Source of the DNA: Chalciporus piperatus
Taxonomy: Eukaryota; Basidiomycota; Agaricomycetes; Boletales; Boletaceae
Length of the DNA: 64,000 bases
Reading direction: 5' to 3'
Assembly (NCBI GenBank): GCA_038093975.1
Contig: JBBPTG010000001.1
Span: 434,001 to 498,000, forward strand
The translations under genes were made by a program, and so were the position numbers. Below the pieces are notes generated by a model. That model was not told the DNA's origin and ran no database searches. It worked only from the letters and a program-made list of their open reading frames with translations. The number at the start of each line of letters is the position of its first letter. Positions within the stretch are counted from its first letter, which is position 1. Below are positions 8,397 through 21,040 of the stretch, piece after piece.

Positions 8397-10389
8397 ATGG
8401 CCCACTCGGCCAACAATGTCATCCTCGACGTCCACCCAAATGCCCACTCCTCCGATGGCCTCACCAGACTCGCTATCCAGGCCTTCAATGACTTGTTTGC
8501 TGACCAACTTCCAGACTCCCCCTTCGTCAACTCACCCCCTGATTACCCAGAGCAACCTCAACCTCCAGACGCTCTCCTCTTCATCCTACCTCTCCTTATC
8601 GTCCTCTCCACTTTCCTTTTCGTACTACTCCTCTTCCTAGTATGTGTCATCTTCATTCGCAGGCGTCGCGGTATCGTCCTCAGAGACACCGATGGCCCTA
8701 TCGACATGAGTCGTGAGGAGCTTTTTGAAAGCGATGGCGGTTTTGAAGCCATCGAATCTCGCTGGCTCGAGAGTGTTTCAGACCTTGTCCAGAGGTCCTA
8801 TCTAAGAGCCAGAGGTCTGTCTCCTTCTTTTCTTGTTTACGTACAGTCCTAATACACCTGCTTTCTCACTTCTAGATCATCAGCTACAATATCCACCAAA
8901 TTCTGAACCAACAGATATCACGTTATCCCAGTTCCTCTCCATCCAGGAAAAAGGCGTTTCCGCTTGGTGCTTCGAACCCGACTATGAAACCATCAACTCT
9001 CTTCTCGTTCACGCTCGCACAGAAATTACGTTCCTTCCCGATCCTGCATCAGCGTCCTGCGTCCAGTCCAATCTCCCTCTGCCGAAATTAAATGAGGTGT
9101 ACTATTGGGAAGTCAAGATGTTCGATCTCCCAGAGACAACGACCGTCGCCATTGGGCTGGCCACGAAACCATATCCTCCATTCCGTCTACCCGGTTTCAA
9201 TCGTCATTCCATCGCATATCATTCCAACGGAGATAAATGCTACAACTACCCGTTCACTGCGACTTCCTTTGGTCCCGTTCTGAAAGAGGGCGATGTAGTT
9301 GGTATCGGCTATCGACCGCGCACAGGCACGGTCTTCTTCACACGCAATGGTCGCAAGTTGGAGGACGCATTCATCGGCCTTAGCCGCTATAATCTCTTTC
9401 CCACGATCGGTGCCGATGGGCCTTGCAGCGTGCACGTCAATCTCGGACAGTCGGGCTTTGTCTTCATCGAGGCCAATGTTAAGAAATGGGGCTTGGCACC
9501 CAGTGTAGGAACACTGGCACCTCCTCCTGCTTATGGGAGTGAGAGGGGTAGTATATTACTGGACGTTGGAGGGGGTATACGACCTATTGGTGCTCCTACC
9601 CCGCAAAGCACACCAGGAGCGTCATCTCCTCCTACTGCATCCCGTCGTTCCCACCGTCACCGAAGGCCAAAGAACAGATCATCCACTACCCCCTCTGCGT
9701 CCTCGCCTCTCAGAAGTCCTCCATTATCCTCCCACCTCCAAGAATCTCCAACACCACCGCCAATCACTCCCATAAACGAAGAGCCGGACGAGGATAGTGC
9801 TGGCCCGTCCAGTGAGCACAGATACATGTCCCCGACTGATTTACCTTTCCACACGCCTCCTAACCATAATCTTCCGCTCTCACCGACCCCTGAAGGAGAT
9901 GATAGTCAGGAAGAAGAGTTTTCATCGTCGTCCTCGCGTTCACAATCGCCCGTGAGCGACAGTGCCGCAGGTGCGAGCAGCCTCTTTAGTGTCCCTCGGC
10001 TACGTCGGGGATCGTTCACTCACTTCCTGGCCGCGGTGCAACATTCAGGTTCAGATACCACCATTCAAGTGCATCCGCCACCGCATTCACCCCACACTCC
10101 GAATCCGCCCACGCCTAATCAACGTGACATTCATCTGCAGTCATTGTCCTCGTCAGCTCCGCATGACGCGGAAGATGCGTTACACGGAGACCACCTCGCT
10201 TTTATGAGGCGAGACCCACCAGCATATTCCCCTTTGGATGCGTACACCTACGCAGATGGTGTTCATATCGATCTGCCTGCTGAGGTTATTTCCGCAGCCT
10301 TGGAGGGGGGTTCCTTGCCTGCTAGTGTGATCGGCCAGGGGTCGACCTCGCGTTCTGAGAGACGTCGAGCGAGGAGAGAGAGACGATAA
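8397..10389 (+). CDS. SSH4: SSH4/EAR1-like SPRY membrane adaptor for Rsp5
   Basis: Single-pass endosome/vacuole protein that in yeast recruits the Rsp5 ubiquitin ligase to membrane cargo. Exons 8397-8814 and 8876-10389 give 643 residues. One long hydrophobic helix lies near residues 59-85 (LLFILPLLIVLSTFLFVLLL). After a linker comes a SPRY domain (about 150-335) with YYWEVKMF, IGLATKPYPPFRLPG, SIAYHSNGDKCYNYP, VVGIGYRPRTGTVFFTRNG and NLFPTIGADGP. PPxY motifs for WW domains follow (PPPAYGS near 370 and PPAYSPL near 590). The rest of the C-terminal half is disordered, rich in Ser and Pro. The start at 8397 is the best placed; an in-frame ATG at 8271 would overlap the candidate TATA box. Confidence 0.88.
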
Positions 10390-10753
10390 CACGAGTGGTT
10401 CGTCCTGCCCCTTCTCGTCGCGTGCCTTCTTGCTTATCTCTGATTTCAGTTTGTCGCGCTTTGTAACTGCTATTCGAGAGATGTCGACGATGCCTGGATG
10501 TGCTCTCCATTTACCTTCATCCTTCATCGTAAATTTATGTACAATGGAAGCTTTCAGCCTCACTTTAAGCACATAATTCGGAATACACAAGGAAACTCTA
10601 CTCGGTGGAAGCAAACTATATCCGGTGTATCCTGTAAACCTAGCTTGACTGTCAGCACATTGACGTGCTGATGCATGTGTCAAGAGGTGTATGTATTCTC
10701 GCAAACCTTCTACTATTGAGGTGGTCCATGTGGTGTACAAGTCAGATAATTCA
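10390..10753. other. Convergent 3' region SSH4/AspRS
   Basis: 364 bp between two convergent stops. It should hold both 3' ends and polyadenylation signals. Open frames here are antisense to SSH4 and unconvincing; I see nothing else. Confidence 0.5.
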
Positions 10754-12708
10754 TCAAGGTTCCAAACGCTTCGGGTCTCTAGGGAAAAGCGACGCTCGCC
10801 TGATGTTGTTGAGCTTCAGGAACAACATCAGCACTCGCTCAAGACCGATTCCTCCTCCACCATGTGGCGGACAACCGATACGGAAGCCGTCGATGTATCC
10901 CTTCATACTTTCGGGGTCAACACCTTTGGCACCCATCTGCTGAGAGAGGAACCCGGGGTCATGGATACGCTGTGCGCCGGAGAGAATTTCTTCGCCTCGC
11001 ATGAAGAAATCATATGAGTTGGAAAGAGTCTAACGGACAGTCGGTCAGAGGTAGCGCATAGATCCACGGTTACTTACGGGGTCTTCTGGGTCAGGCATGG
11101 TATAGAATGGACGGAGGGCGAGGGGGAATTTGTCGATGATGAAGTAGTCAGTATCGTACTTGGCCTTCACGAGGCGACCAAGTCTTTTCTCGTTCTCGGT
11201 GCTATGAGACGGTGAGTAGACGAGATCGAGCCATCCTCGCAGACTCACTTGATATCATCCAAGGTTTCTCGGTCGACGCCATCCTCGACGAGGAGATCGA
11301 CTGCTTCTTTGAATGTGAGGACCAAAGTTCCCTCCGGACCCTCTCTCCACTTAAACTCTTCTGCCTCAAACTGTCTTCCCACAACGGCAATTTCCTTGGC
11401 ATACTGTTCCTTGAGACCGCGGAATATCGTCTTGAACATGCCGTCAAGAAGGTCACGAACTTCGTGGTAGTGTTCCTCGATCACCATTTCGAGATCCAAC
11501 CCGACAAATTCCGTGAGGTGTCGGTGAGTGTTGGAGTCTTCGGCGCGGAAGACAGGGGCAATCTCGTACACCCGCTCAAAATCAGCCGCGATCGCCATCT
11601 GCTTCGCCAACTGGGGTGACTGTGCAAGGAACGCGTTGCCTGATGCTAACGTCAGGGGACGAGTGTGTCCAATAGATTTTCATGCGCCAACCTTTGAAGT
11701 AGTCAACCTTGAAGACAGATGCCCCAGATTCAGTAGCGGCACCCTGGAGCTTGGGACTATGTATCTCGATGAAACCGTTGGCATTCAAGTATGAACGGAA
11801 CAAATCGCCGATGGCGTGCTGAAGCTTGAAGATCGCGTGATTGGTCACTGTCTATATGGATGTCAGAATACATCGGATGCGGGATACATGGGTCACTTAC
11901 ACGCAGATCGAAGACACGGTTGTTCAATCGGGTGTCCAGTAAAACTTTGTTGAACTGCCCCTCGACCTCTGGGGCCGTTTCCGATCGGCTGGCATCTTCG
12001 AGTGAGAACGGAAGTAAACCCTCAACACCTGCCAAGAGCCATAGCTGGTTTCCTCGAATGAACTTTATTGTGTTCAAGTCATCATAACGAGTTGCGCACC
12101 TCGGTGATGTGAATCTCGATATCATCGACCGTCGCGCTTTTGATGGGTTCTGGGCTCTTCTTCACAAGACCCTCCACGAGAACGATGCTCTCAACTGCCA
12201 ATGAACCAGCCCACCTCACCATTTGTTTGCTGATCTGGCCTTCCGTAACTGACATCAATGATTGGACAGTATTTGTGCGTTGGCGTAAATTGAGGAAGAC
12301 CATCTTGTTACCCTGAAGTCGCGACGTCTGGATGCGAGCTCTGAGGAAGACTTTTTCGCCATCGTTCCGCGGGGTCAATGTCGAGATGTCGGTCCGTTTA
12401 CGACCGGAGCGCGATTGAGATTGATGCAGAGGTAGGTTGCCGTATTTGCCAGCGGCATAGTCCTAAGGTGGGGGTAAAGTGAAACTCATTGGAATGGGAA
12501 TAAATAAAAACCTCTTCCGCCGCTGCTCGAGACTGTTCCAGCTCCTTCGTCTTCGCAGCCTTTTCGGCTTTCTTCTTTGCTTTCTCTGCTTCCTTGGCAG
12601 CCTTTTTCAACGCGCTTTTCGTAGGGCCCTCGGCATCACCAGGCCTTGCTACCAATTTCAGAGAAATATAGAATGAAGTGATTGACGCTCACGTTTCTGC
12701 GCTGCCAT
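10754..12708 (-). CDS. DPS1: Cytosolic aspartyl-tRNA synthetase
   Basis: Class II synthetase charging tRNA-Asp. Eight exons (12693-12708, 12512-12648, 12100-12462, 11901-12044, 11692-11851, 11249-11639, 11078-11201, 10754-11029) give 536 residues. A Lys/Ala-rich helical extension (about residues 10-45) precedes an OB-fold ([23 protein letters not shown]). The catalytic core shows [30 protein letters not shown], motif 2 [15 protein letters not shown], and motif 3 [12 protein letters not shown], and ends [10 protein letters not shown] as eukaryotic cytosolic enzymes do. The first coding exon is only 16 nt (MAAQK and one base); it was chosen because it is the only start that keeps frame across the first intron. 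A second ATG at 12820 begins a short out-of-frame upstream ORF. Confidence 0.92.
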
Positions 12709-13219
12709 CCGCGGGTGCTCTATGGTGACTGATGATCAAATGGATATGGTCATTGGGGGGAACTACGAACCCTACATCGACGGCTTTTTCTGCCTGCGGG
12801 TTGACGTCCTCGACGGTCATGGTGGTATGAATCCAAGGTTATTAGGAGGTCGAATCAATAGATCAAGCTCAATCAATCTTATCTGGATATTTGAGCGGAA
12901 ACCCTGATCTAGGGTTAGGGTTGTAAATCTGGACAAATGAATCACCACTCCGAGTCGGACCGTCACGGACTCGCCACGACGTACGTGAGACGGTGGGTGC
13001 CTTGTCTCGTGAATATTAGTACCTGTGAATATACGAGTTCATCTTGTATTGATCGTGCTCGTCGTGCTCGCCAGTGTACTTGATGCGTTTCGGAGCGGAG
13101 ACCCGCGCAGCCTTGTCGGGCAATGCCGGGTTGACTGCCTCCGCCGAGACTCGGCATGTCCTCGACATCAAAACATCAAAAAGTGTCTCCGCAACTGTCA
13201 CTCTTTTCCCCCACACATA
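12709..13219. promoter_or_regulatory. Divergent promoter AspRS / aspartate aminotransferase
   Basis: 511 bp between two divergent starts. It contains the AspRS leader with a short upstream ORF beginning at 12820 on the minus strand. No other gene is seen. Confidence 0.5.
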
Positions 13220-14769
<1,550 letters not shown>

Positions 14770-15194
14770 AGTGCCATTGACAATACCGCATAGAGCTGAT
14801 ATCACCTTTGGATATTTCCATACTAATCTTGATGGGATTCTTCGTTGGTTCGGGAAATGGTGATTCTCGATCTGAATATAAAGGTAAACGGCGTCGCGAG
14901 GTCTGTGGATTCGACTTTCTTCTCTGCGCCTTTCCGCTGGGTTGCGCCCCAGCTATTCCATTGAATTCCATTTCAATGCCAACTCCGTGCACGCCAAAGT
15001 TGAGGCGGTTTCCTGGTGCTTGGCCGGAACCTCCATCTGTATGTTCTTCTCATATTCACTGTGTCGTTTGCTCATCCCACTAGCCCGAAGCGTCTACGAT
15101 AAATGTAAGCCCCTTCCAAACCCCTCCCTACGCCGCACTCATCAGATTCCATGCGCTGCGGACCTAGTTCTGTGATTCACAATACTCGTCCGTG
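14770..15194. other. Intergenic between AAT1 and the Ser/Pro-rich gene
   Basis: 425 bp, presumably the AAT1 3' end and the promoter or 5' leader of the next gene. An open frame at 14942-15175 shows no family resemblance and I do not call it. Confidence 0.4.
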
Positions 15195-16583
15195 ATGCAG
15201 GCGACGGATTCCCCAGCATTTGCGAGCGACTTGCTCGAAGAGCCTCGCAGACCTTCCTCCCCTGCGGAGCCTTCCCGCAGCGGTTCTGCAACTCAGTCCG
15301 CCAGGAAGGCCCCACTGCGGATCATCATCCCCCCGACAGAATATTGCCCCTTCAGCACCGACCTCACACTTCCCATCACGCCGCTGTCCCTTTCAACGCC
15401 GCTGTCGTCGTCTTGCTTCACGTTTAGCGACACGCAAGAAATCGCGCAGGGCGTGTCCGTCCCGCCGACACCAGGTCTCATCCTCTCGCCATGTTCACAA
15501 GAGACGGCCGTCACAACTTTCCCCTCGCCAACATCCAGCCAATTCTTGTTAATGCCCCCTACTCCCCAGGCTTTAGGCGTCGGGAACGAAACAGCAATCA
15601 GTGCATCACCCCTCGCCACACCTGCCGCTATGGATGATCCGATGTCATGTGAATCCAATGTAAACAAAACTGTGAATCCTCGTCCCTGGGTACTCTCTTC
15701 GTCCACCTGGCTCAGCGACCTCGGAGGTCACACGGAGACAGACCGCATATTTCGACAGAACCTACTTGAGATCGCTTCGGTTGATACCCATAGTAGTCCT
15801 TCATCCACACCCGCACTGAGCCTCGGCGCAGCATTTCCCTCCTCAGAAATTCCCTCTACCTTGGCAAACAACTTGCCAAACCCCCTGGCCAGGTCACTGC
15901 CATCGTCGCCTCCCGCTCTGTCCTTTTATCCCACCTCCATGTCCTCTCCAATTTCCGCACGCCTAGCTTTAATGCCTACAGGAACGGATACCTTCCCCTC
16001 CACCTTTGATAGCTTGGAGGCATGGCGTGAGGCAGTAATGCCTGGGGCTCCTCGGTTTGAAGAACCTTGTTCAATGACCCATGAAGAGGTGCAAAGCCCT
16101 GCTTCGCCTGGCGCGAGGTTGGCAGAGCTTGTTCCGGAGACCATTCATTCCTCCCATCACCCTCTTTCCCGCGCTCCGCGACTCTCCAAGTCCCACAGCT
16201 TCATAAAGCGTGCCAAAAGGTTTGGCGGACGTGTCAAGCAGTTTGTCTCACGACAAACCACGAACAAGTATCGTGGTGGCATGGATAGGGATGTCAGTTT
16301 CAGGATTGTCACAAGCCAGGATAGCGATCATGGGAGCGTCATATTGATCAGTGCTCCTCCCCCGCCATACAACATTCGTCCACCGACACCCATCCCTCCG
16401 AATAGTCTCGGGAGACAGGAGCATACAAGGTCGCGGACAACTTCAGAATACTCCTCTGCTCTTCAAGGAAGCACTCTGGAGCGTGCCTCTGGCGTGACCG
16501 ACTCCAATTCCCGACGAGGTGGCAGCAGGAGCGCCCTCCGTCGTCTTTCCCTTGCAGCGTTTTCCACTATCAAGAGAGTCTAG
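15195..16583 (+). CDS. Ser/Pro/Thr-rich hypothetical protein
   Basis: An intronless frame of 462 residues that I do not recognise. Almost all of it is low-complexity and probably disordered, rich in Ser, Pro and Thr. A short basic patch stands out near residues 330-350 (SHSFIKRAKRFGGRVKQFV), followed by a more ordered stretch (DRDVSFRIVTSQDSDHGSV). The C-terminus is again basic (RSALRRLSLAAFSTIKRV). There is no signal peptide or membrane helix. Several SP and TP pairs could be phosphosites. Coding is supported by the long frame in a region where the other frames are broken. The ATG at 15195 is the first in frame, but an upstream non-coding exon cannot be excluded. Confidence 0.6.
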   Translation: MQATDSPAFASDLLEEPRRPSSPAEPSRSGSATQSARKAPLRIIIPPTEYCPFSTDLTLPITPLSLSTPLSSSCFTFSDTQEIAQGVSVPPTPGLILSPCSQETAVTTFPSPTSSQFLLMPPTPQALGVGNETAISASPLATPAAMDDPMSCESNVNKTVNPRPWVLSSSTWLSDLGGHTETDRIFRQNLLEIASVDTHSSPSSTPALSLGAAFPSSEIPSTLANNLPNPLARSLPSSPPALSFYPTSMSSPISARLALMPTGTDTFPSTFDSLEAWREAVMPGAPRFEEPCSMTHEEVQSPASPGARLAELVPETIHSSHHPLSRAPRLSKSHSFIKRAKRFGGRVKQFVSRQTTNKYRGGMDRDVSFRIVTSQDSDHGSVILISAPPPPYNIRPPTPIPPNSLGRQEHTRSRTTSEYSSALQGSTLERASGVTDSNSRRGGSRSALRRLSLAAFSTIKRV

Positions 16584-16983
16584 CCTAGTAGCCATCACCC
16601 CGAGTCGTAAAGACACTCGACTATCTTTCGTCTGCAAATCGCTGTTTGGACTTATGACACTCCTTGCCATAATTGTGTGGTTTGAATAACTCGCGAATAC
16701 GATTATCCGCAATCCTGTTTTCCTCGCATTTTTCTGTGTGCACGTCCCTTTACTATACTCTCGCTTTGTGTTTGAATGTTAGCTCTCAATACTTGTAGCT
16801 GTAGTGCAGTGAGCCGAAGGGTTCTTGAGCGAGGAATATGATTGTTCCACTGGATACGCCCATGGCAATCGGTCAGACAGATAAGACCATAAGCATGCGT
16901 AGTAATGGTGTGACAGCGCTGGGGCTCAAATGTAGATTGGTACCCGACCTTTCTACTTAGTCGGAATGCGGTGGCACAAGCCA
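16584..16983. other. Convergent 3' region
   Basis: 400 bp between the Ser/Pro-rich gene and the seven-helix gene, which run toward each other. Nothing else is seen. Confidence 0.45.
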
Positions 16984-18151
16984 TTACGGACCTTGCTCCA
17001 TATCAGTGTCTGTGTTCTTTGGGATATCTGAGTGCTCTCTGGTTGCGAAATGGACCGTGGTCAATATTCCGACTTCCGTGTTCCGCATCGCCTCAAACTT
17101 GAGGTTGCGAAAGACACGGCACGCCATCACACTGGTGATGGCTATCGCGGGAAGGGAAGGTGCCAATTGTAGTACCGGAGGGATATTGGGCAAGAGAGCC
17201 AAAATGGTGCGCGTCACATTAACACCGGTTGTGAGCCTGTTTTGCGAGTCTCGATCAATAAAGTATGACCGAAGAAGAGAGGGATTCGTACATATAGTAT
17301 TGTTGTCCCCCCTGCAAGACTGCCTTGGAAATACGAGGAAGAGCTTCGCCGCAGCAAAAGGCTGCCCAACTCCTTGGCTTTTGAGTGCGGTGAAACCTGA
17401 GGAGTTTGTATGTGATTGCAGAGAAGACGAGCGCGTCGAATAGGACAGGCACTATGAAAGCTGCGGCCACGTAGCTCTTGATCTTGGTGTTCGTGCAGTG
17501 CTTGGTGCTTGCGATTTGATAGTAGTCATGCAGAGGACCAGGTAGTACTACCATGGAGGCACCAATGCCGCCCATCCAGAGGGCGGTGAAGCAGTGACGG
17601 ACAATCCTGTCCTGCAGAAAGACCGCGTGGACGCGTTTGAGAAAGAGGTAAGAGGATGCTGCGGATGCCAAGACCCAGAAGACGCAGAGTATCAGCTCCA
17701 TGACACCGCAGTTTTCGACGGGACCGGCTAAACGGAGAATAGAGAGTCGTCAGGACGAGATCGCCAACATTCTGACGAGCAACTTACTTTTCCCCAACGT
17801 CGACATGAGCACCACGGCAAACGCACATGTCCTGATTCAAATGATCACGACCTGTCCTGGTTTCAATTATATATGGGTTACCTTGATGCGAAGTATGATA
17901 ACAACACTGGGGAGAATTTCGTCGTCTGAATCAGTCTCCAATCGTCAGGCAGACTGGAGAGTATGTCCCACAGTAGAGCCTGTGGAAAACACCGTCAGTT
18001 CAGTTATCTCTCTGAGGAACAACGAGCTTCGTACCCCCAATGTGACGAGGTATACGTTTCGCGTCACTTCATATTCGTTTGCAACGCTCGGCTCAAGATA
18101 GTTGAGATATACAACCGGATTGAGGATTGGAGGGGAGATATTGCTGTCCAT
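16984..18151 (-). CDS. Seven-helix membrane protein of an Agaricomycete-expanded family
   Basis: Five exons (18035-18151, 17882-17979, 17788-17831, 17292-17727, 16984-17236) give 315 residues. The sequence matches a large basidiomycete family of putative seven-transmembrane proteins: an N-terminal PVVYLNYLEPSVANEYEVTR, VTLGALLWDILSSLPDDWRL, a TGPVENCGVMELILCVFW helix, an extracellular cysteine-containing loop (STKHCTNTKIKSYVAAAFI), LPRISKAVLQGGQQYYM, and the hallmark SVMACRVFRNLKFE in the last helix. The cytoplasmic tail is short and acidic. Function is unknown; a receptor role has been assumed only from topology. It diverges from a P450 across 630 bp. Confidence 0.78.
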
Positions 18152-18781
18152 TCACAAAGTATGGGACAGTGGTGATAGATCCGTTGGGGTACGAGAGTCA
18201 TGAACAAGGTGCGGTTAAGTAGGATGTAGGACTCAACGTGACGCATGTTTTCTTCGTCCTTGTTATGGCTACTCGAGCCCGCAACGGATGGCTGCATAAA
18301 TTATGTGTCAACTGGTAGATCAGTGCAGCCTCGGCGCTCGCCATAAATGGAGTGGTGCATCAATTGTAGGGTCCACTCGCTGAGGATTTACATAACCATT
18401 CCAGGCATTTCGACGTTGCTATGCGTTGGGCTGGGCGTCATGAACTACAGCAGATATGGACCTACTAGTCATAGCCTCATGCAAGCTCGCGCACGATGTT
18501 GATTGTGCTTGGCAAATGCTGCGAACATCGCATATGTGTGGAATATTCTGCAACTAAGTCAGCCACATTGCTGATTTATGCCCTCGAACTTGACGTCGAC
18601 TCGGATACTTATCTCGCCATGAAAGCGCTGAGAATGTTCAAGTTGGTGTGACGCGCTGGTGATTAATATTATGCATGACCCGACGGTCAAGGTCCAATGC
18701 TGTACTCGTGGAGTGTTGCGTTGCCGAGCGCTAACCGTTCAGTGCAGTTCCTTCCACCAGATACCTAGCTCAGAGCTGCGA
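18152..18781. promoter_or_regulatory. Divergent promoter seven-helix protein / P450
   Basis: 630 bp between two divergent starts, longer than most promoters in the window. No coding feature or repeat is convincing in it. Confidence 0.45.
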
Positions 18782-20954
18782 ATGACACTAGGGGGTGCCT
18801 TGACGTTGGATATTCTATGCGCGCTGGTCAGTTCACTGGTTGTTGTTCTCTTATTTGCTTTTGACGATCATGGTACCTCCAGGCAGCTCATCGTTGGTTT
18901 AACAAGCATGAGCCCACCCCGTCGTGGACCCTACTTCCCGTCTTGATAATCCCTTTGCCTCCTGCACGTATATTGGTCAACTATGTCTCCGTCCCGATGG
19001 CCGTTCTGGTTGCATATTCCCTTTTCTTCGCAACCCTGTTCGTGTCAATTGTGCTCTATCGCCTCTCCCCGTTCCATCCCCTCGCCGAGTACCCTGGGCC
19101 TATCATATGCAAGGTATCTCAGCTGTGGGCAGTGGCAATTGCTTCCCGCGGGATAGGTCACCATTACCGCAAACAATTGCACGACAAATACGGCTCAATC
19201 GTTCGCATTGGTGCGAGAAATTGTATATGTCACTATGTTTGCTGATGAGGTTACAGGGCCAAACGAGCTGTCTATTATCGACAAAGACTTGTTGCCACAC
19301 ATTCTCGGGGCGCAAGGAATGCCCAAGGGACCCAGTAAGAATGTCCCCCAATTCTTATCCTTGCCTGAAGCTCATTTCCCCTCTTCGTCAGTGTTTGAGG
19401 GGAGGCAGATCACTCCAATCAACGACAAGGATAGGGACAGATTCAACCTTATTGCCTGCCGTGACCTGCACCGTCATGCCGTCTTGAGGAAAGCTTGGAA
19501 CAAGGCTTTTTCAAACTCACCACTGAGGGATTACGAGGACTTGATGCTTTCCCGTGCTCTCCAGCTGATCAGCTCGCTCAAGGCCATCTGTGAAGAACAA
19601 GGTGGGACCGCACACGTAGACATTGCACCCTGGATCGGCTATTTCACGTGAGTCGCATCCGTGTAAGGTCTCCTCTCTGGTTGATGAGAGTGGCAGGTTT
19701 GATTTCATGGGAGATATGGCGTGAGTTAACGTCACTTAGCCTTCAGACATACCCTGATCACATTTCTCTATCTACCCTAGTTTTGGGGGTGGATTTGAGC
19801 TCATGAGAGACGGTGACAGCGAGAAGCTCTTGCATAACTTGTCAAAGGCGCTCTAGTCAGTGACGCCTTTCTTTATCCAAGGATCCACTCACTTCTCCCT
19901 GGTCTCCGCAGCTACCCTGCTCTGTCACAATGTGTGCCATGGTTTTCGCGTGTGATGCGAAATCTTCCATACATTAGCGCCCCTATGCGTTCACTTGGTC
20001 TGTTTGCACTCCAGCGGGCCAAGATACGGTACAACCAAGAACCCAAGAGGAAGGATCTGTTTTATCATTTGGTGTGATGCTTCGTATGCGCATTCCTAGT
20101 CAAGTATCGCTAATTCCCGAATTCAGATAGAGGCATACCATGCTGATTCACAAGATTCCCCATTCCCACTGATTCTCTCAAACTCATTACTCGCCATCAT
20201 AGCAGGTTCTGACACAACTTCCAACGTGCTGAGGAATGTCATATATTACTTGTTGGTGAATCCAACGTACTACGCGCGACTGCGTGAAGAAGTGGATGCA
20301 ACGTTTCCACCGACAGAGGCAGCCTCCATCGACACGGGGATCTTACCCAGTTTACCCATCCTGAATGCTGTGATGTATGTGCTCACCGATCTCGTTAACG
20401 CATAATGCTGACTTGTTCTCTGCCCCTCGTTCAATTACGACAGAAATGAGGTCTTGCGCTTGCAGCCCCCTGTCCCCACGACATTGCAGCGTGCACCCGC
20501 GAGGGGTACAGGAGGAAAACTGATAGGCACCCAGTAAGCTCTGCAAAACACCGTCACTTGCGTTCCTCATCCGTCGCACAGCTACATCAAAGAAGGTACC
20601 CACATCCAAGTACCACCTTATGTTCTGCACCGCGATCCAAAGTATTTCTTCCCGAACCCGGATGAATTTTGGCCGGATCGGTGGATTCTTGGAACTTCCG
20701 ATCGCCAAGATATTGTCTTGGATCGTACCGCCTTCGTGCCCTTCTCCATGGGCCCGGCTAACTGTGTAGGAAAACCCCTGGCGATTCTTGAACTAAGGGC
20801 AGTTGTGGCCTTGTTCATCATGCATTTTGATTGGGAGTTTGATGACGGATTTGATCCAAAGACTTGGATGGACTCATTGAAGGACTACTTCGTCTTGGAA
20901 AGCGGAAAGCTGATGGTGAAGCTGAAGACGAGAGACAGGCAAAGTGTCGAGTAG
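18782..20954 (+). CDS. Cytochrome P450 monooxygenase
   Basis: Haem monooxygenase, probably ER-anchored. Ten exons (18782-18826, 18883-19210, 19257-19334, 19392-19647, 19697-19720, 19781-19855, 19912-20071, 20127-20374, 20444-20533, 20582-20954) give 558 residues. Two N-terminal hydrophobic segments precede the YRLSPFHPLAEYPGP hinge. The I-helix oxygen motif is IIAGSDTTSN, the K-helix ExxR is NEVLRLQ, and the haem ligand cysteine lies in FSMGPANCVGKPLAI. One exon is only 24 nt. The start at 18782 adds a short first exon that supplies the leader MTLGGALTLDILCAL and then AAHRWFNKHEPTPSW, the usual arrangement in this basidiomycete P450 group. The substrate cannot be inferred. No other secondary-metabolism gene is adjacent. 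Confidence 0.9.
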
Positions 20955-21040
20955 GAATTCGTGGATTCTTGTTGACATTCTCGTATTTGTACTGTAAAGC
21001 TCTCGGCCACTCATGTAAAACGATCTGCTCGCTGTTAAGA

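Noticed and set aside
10180..10740. 186-codon minus-strand open frame over the SSH4 3' end
   Set aside because: It is antisense to the end of SSH4 and its 3' region, shows no family resemblance and has odd composition.
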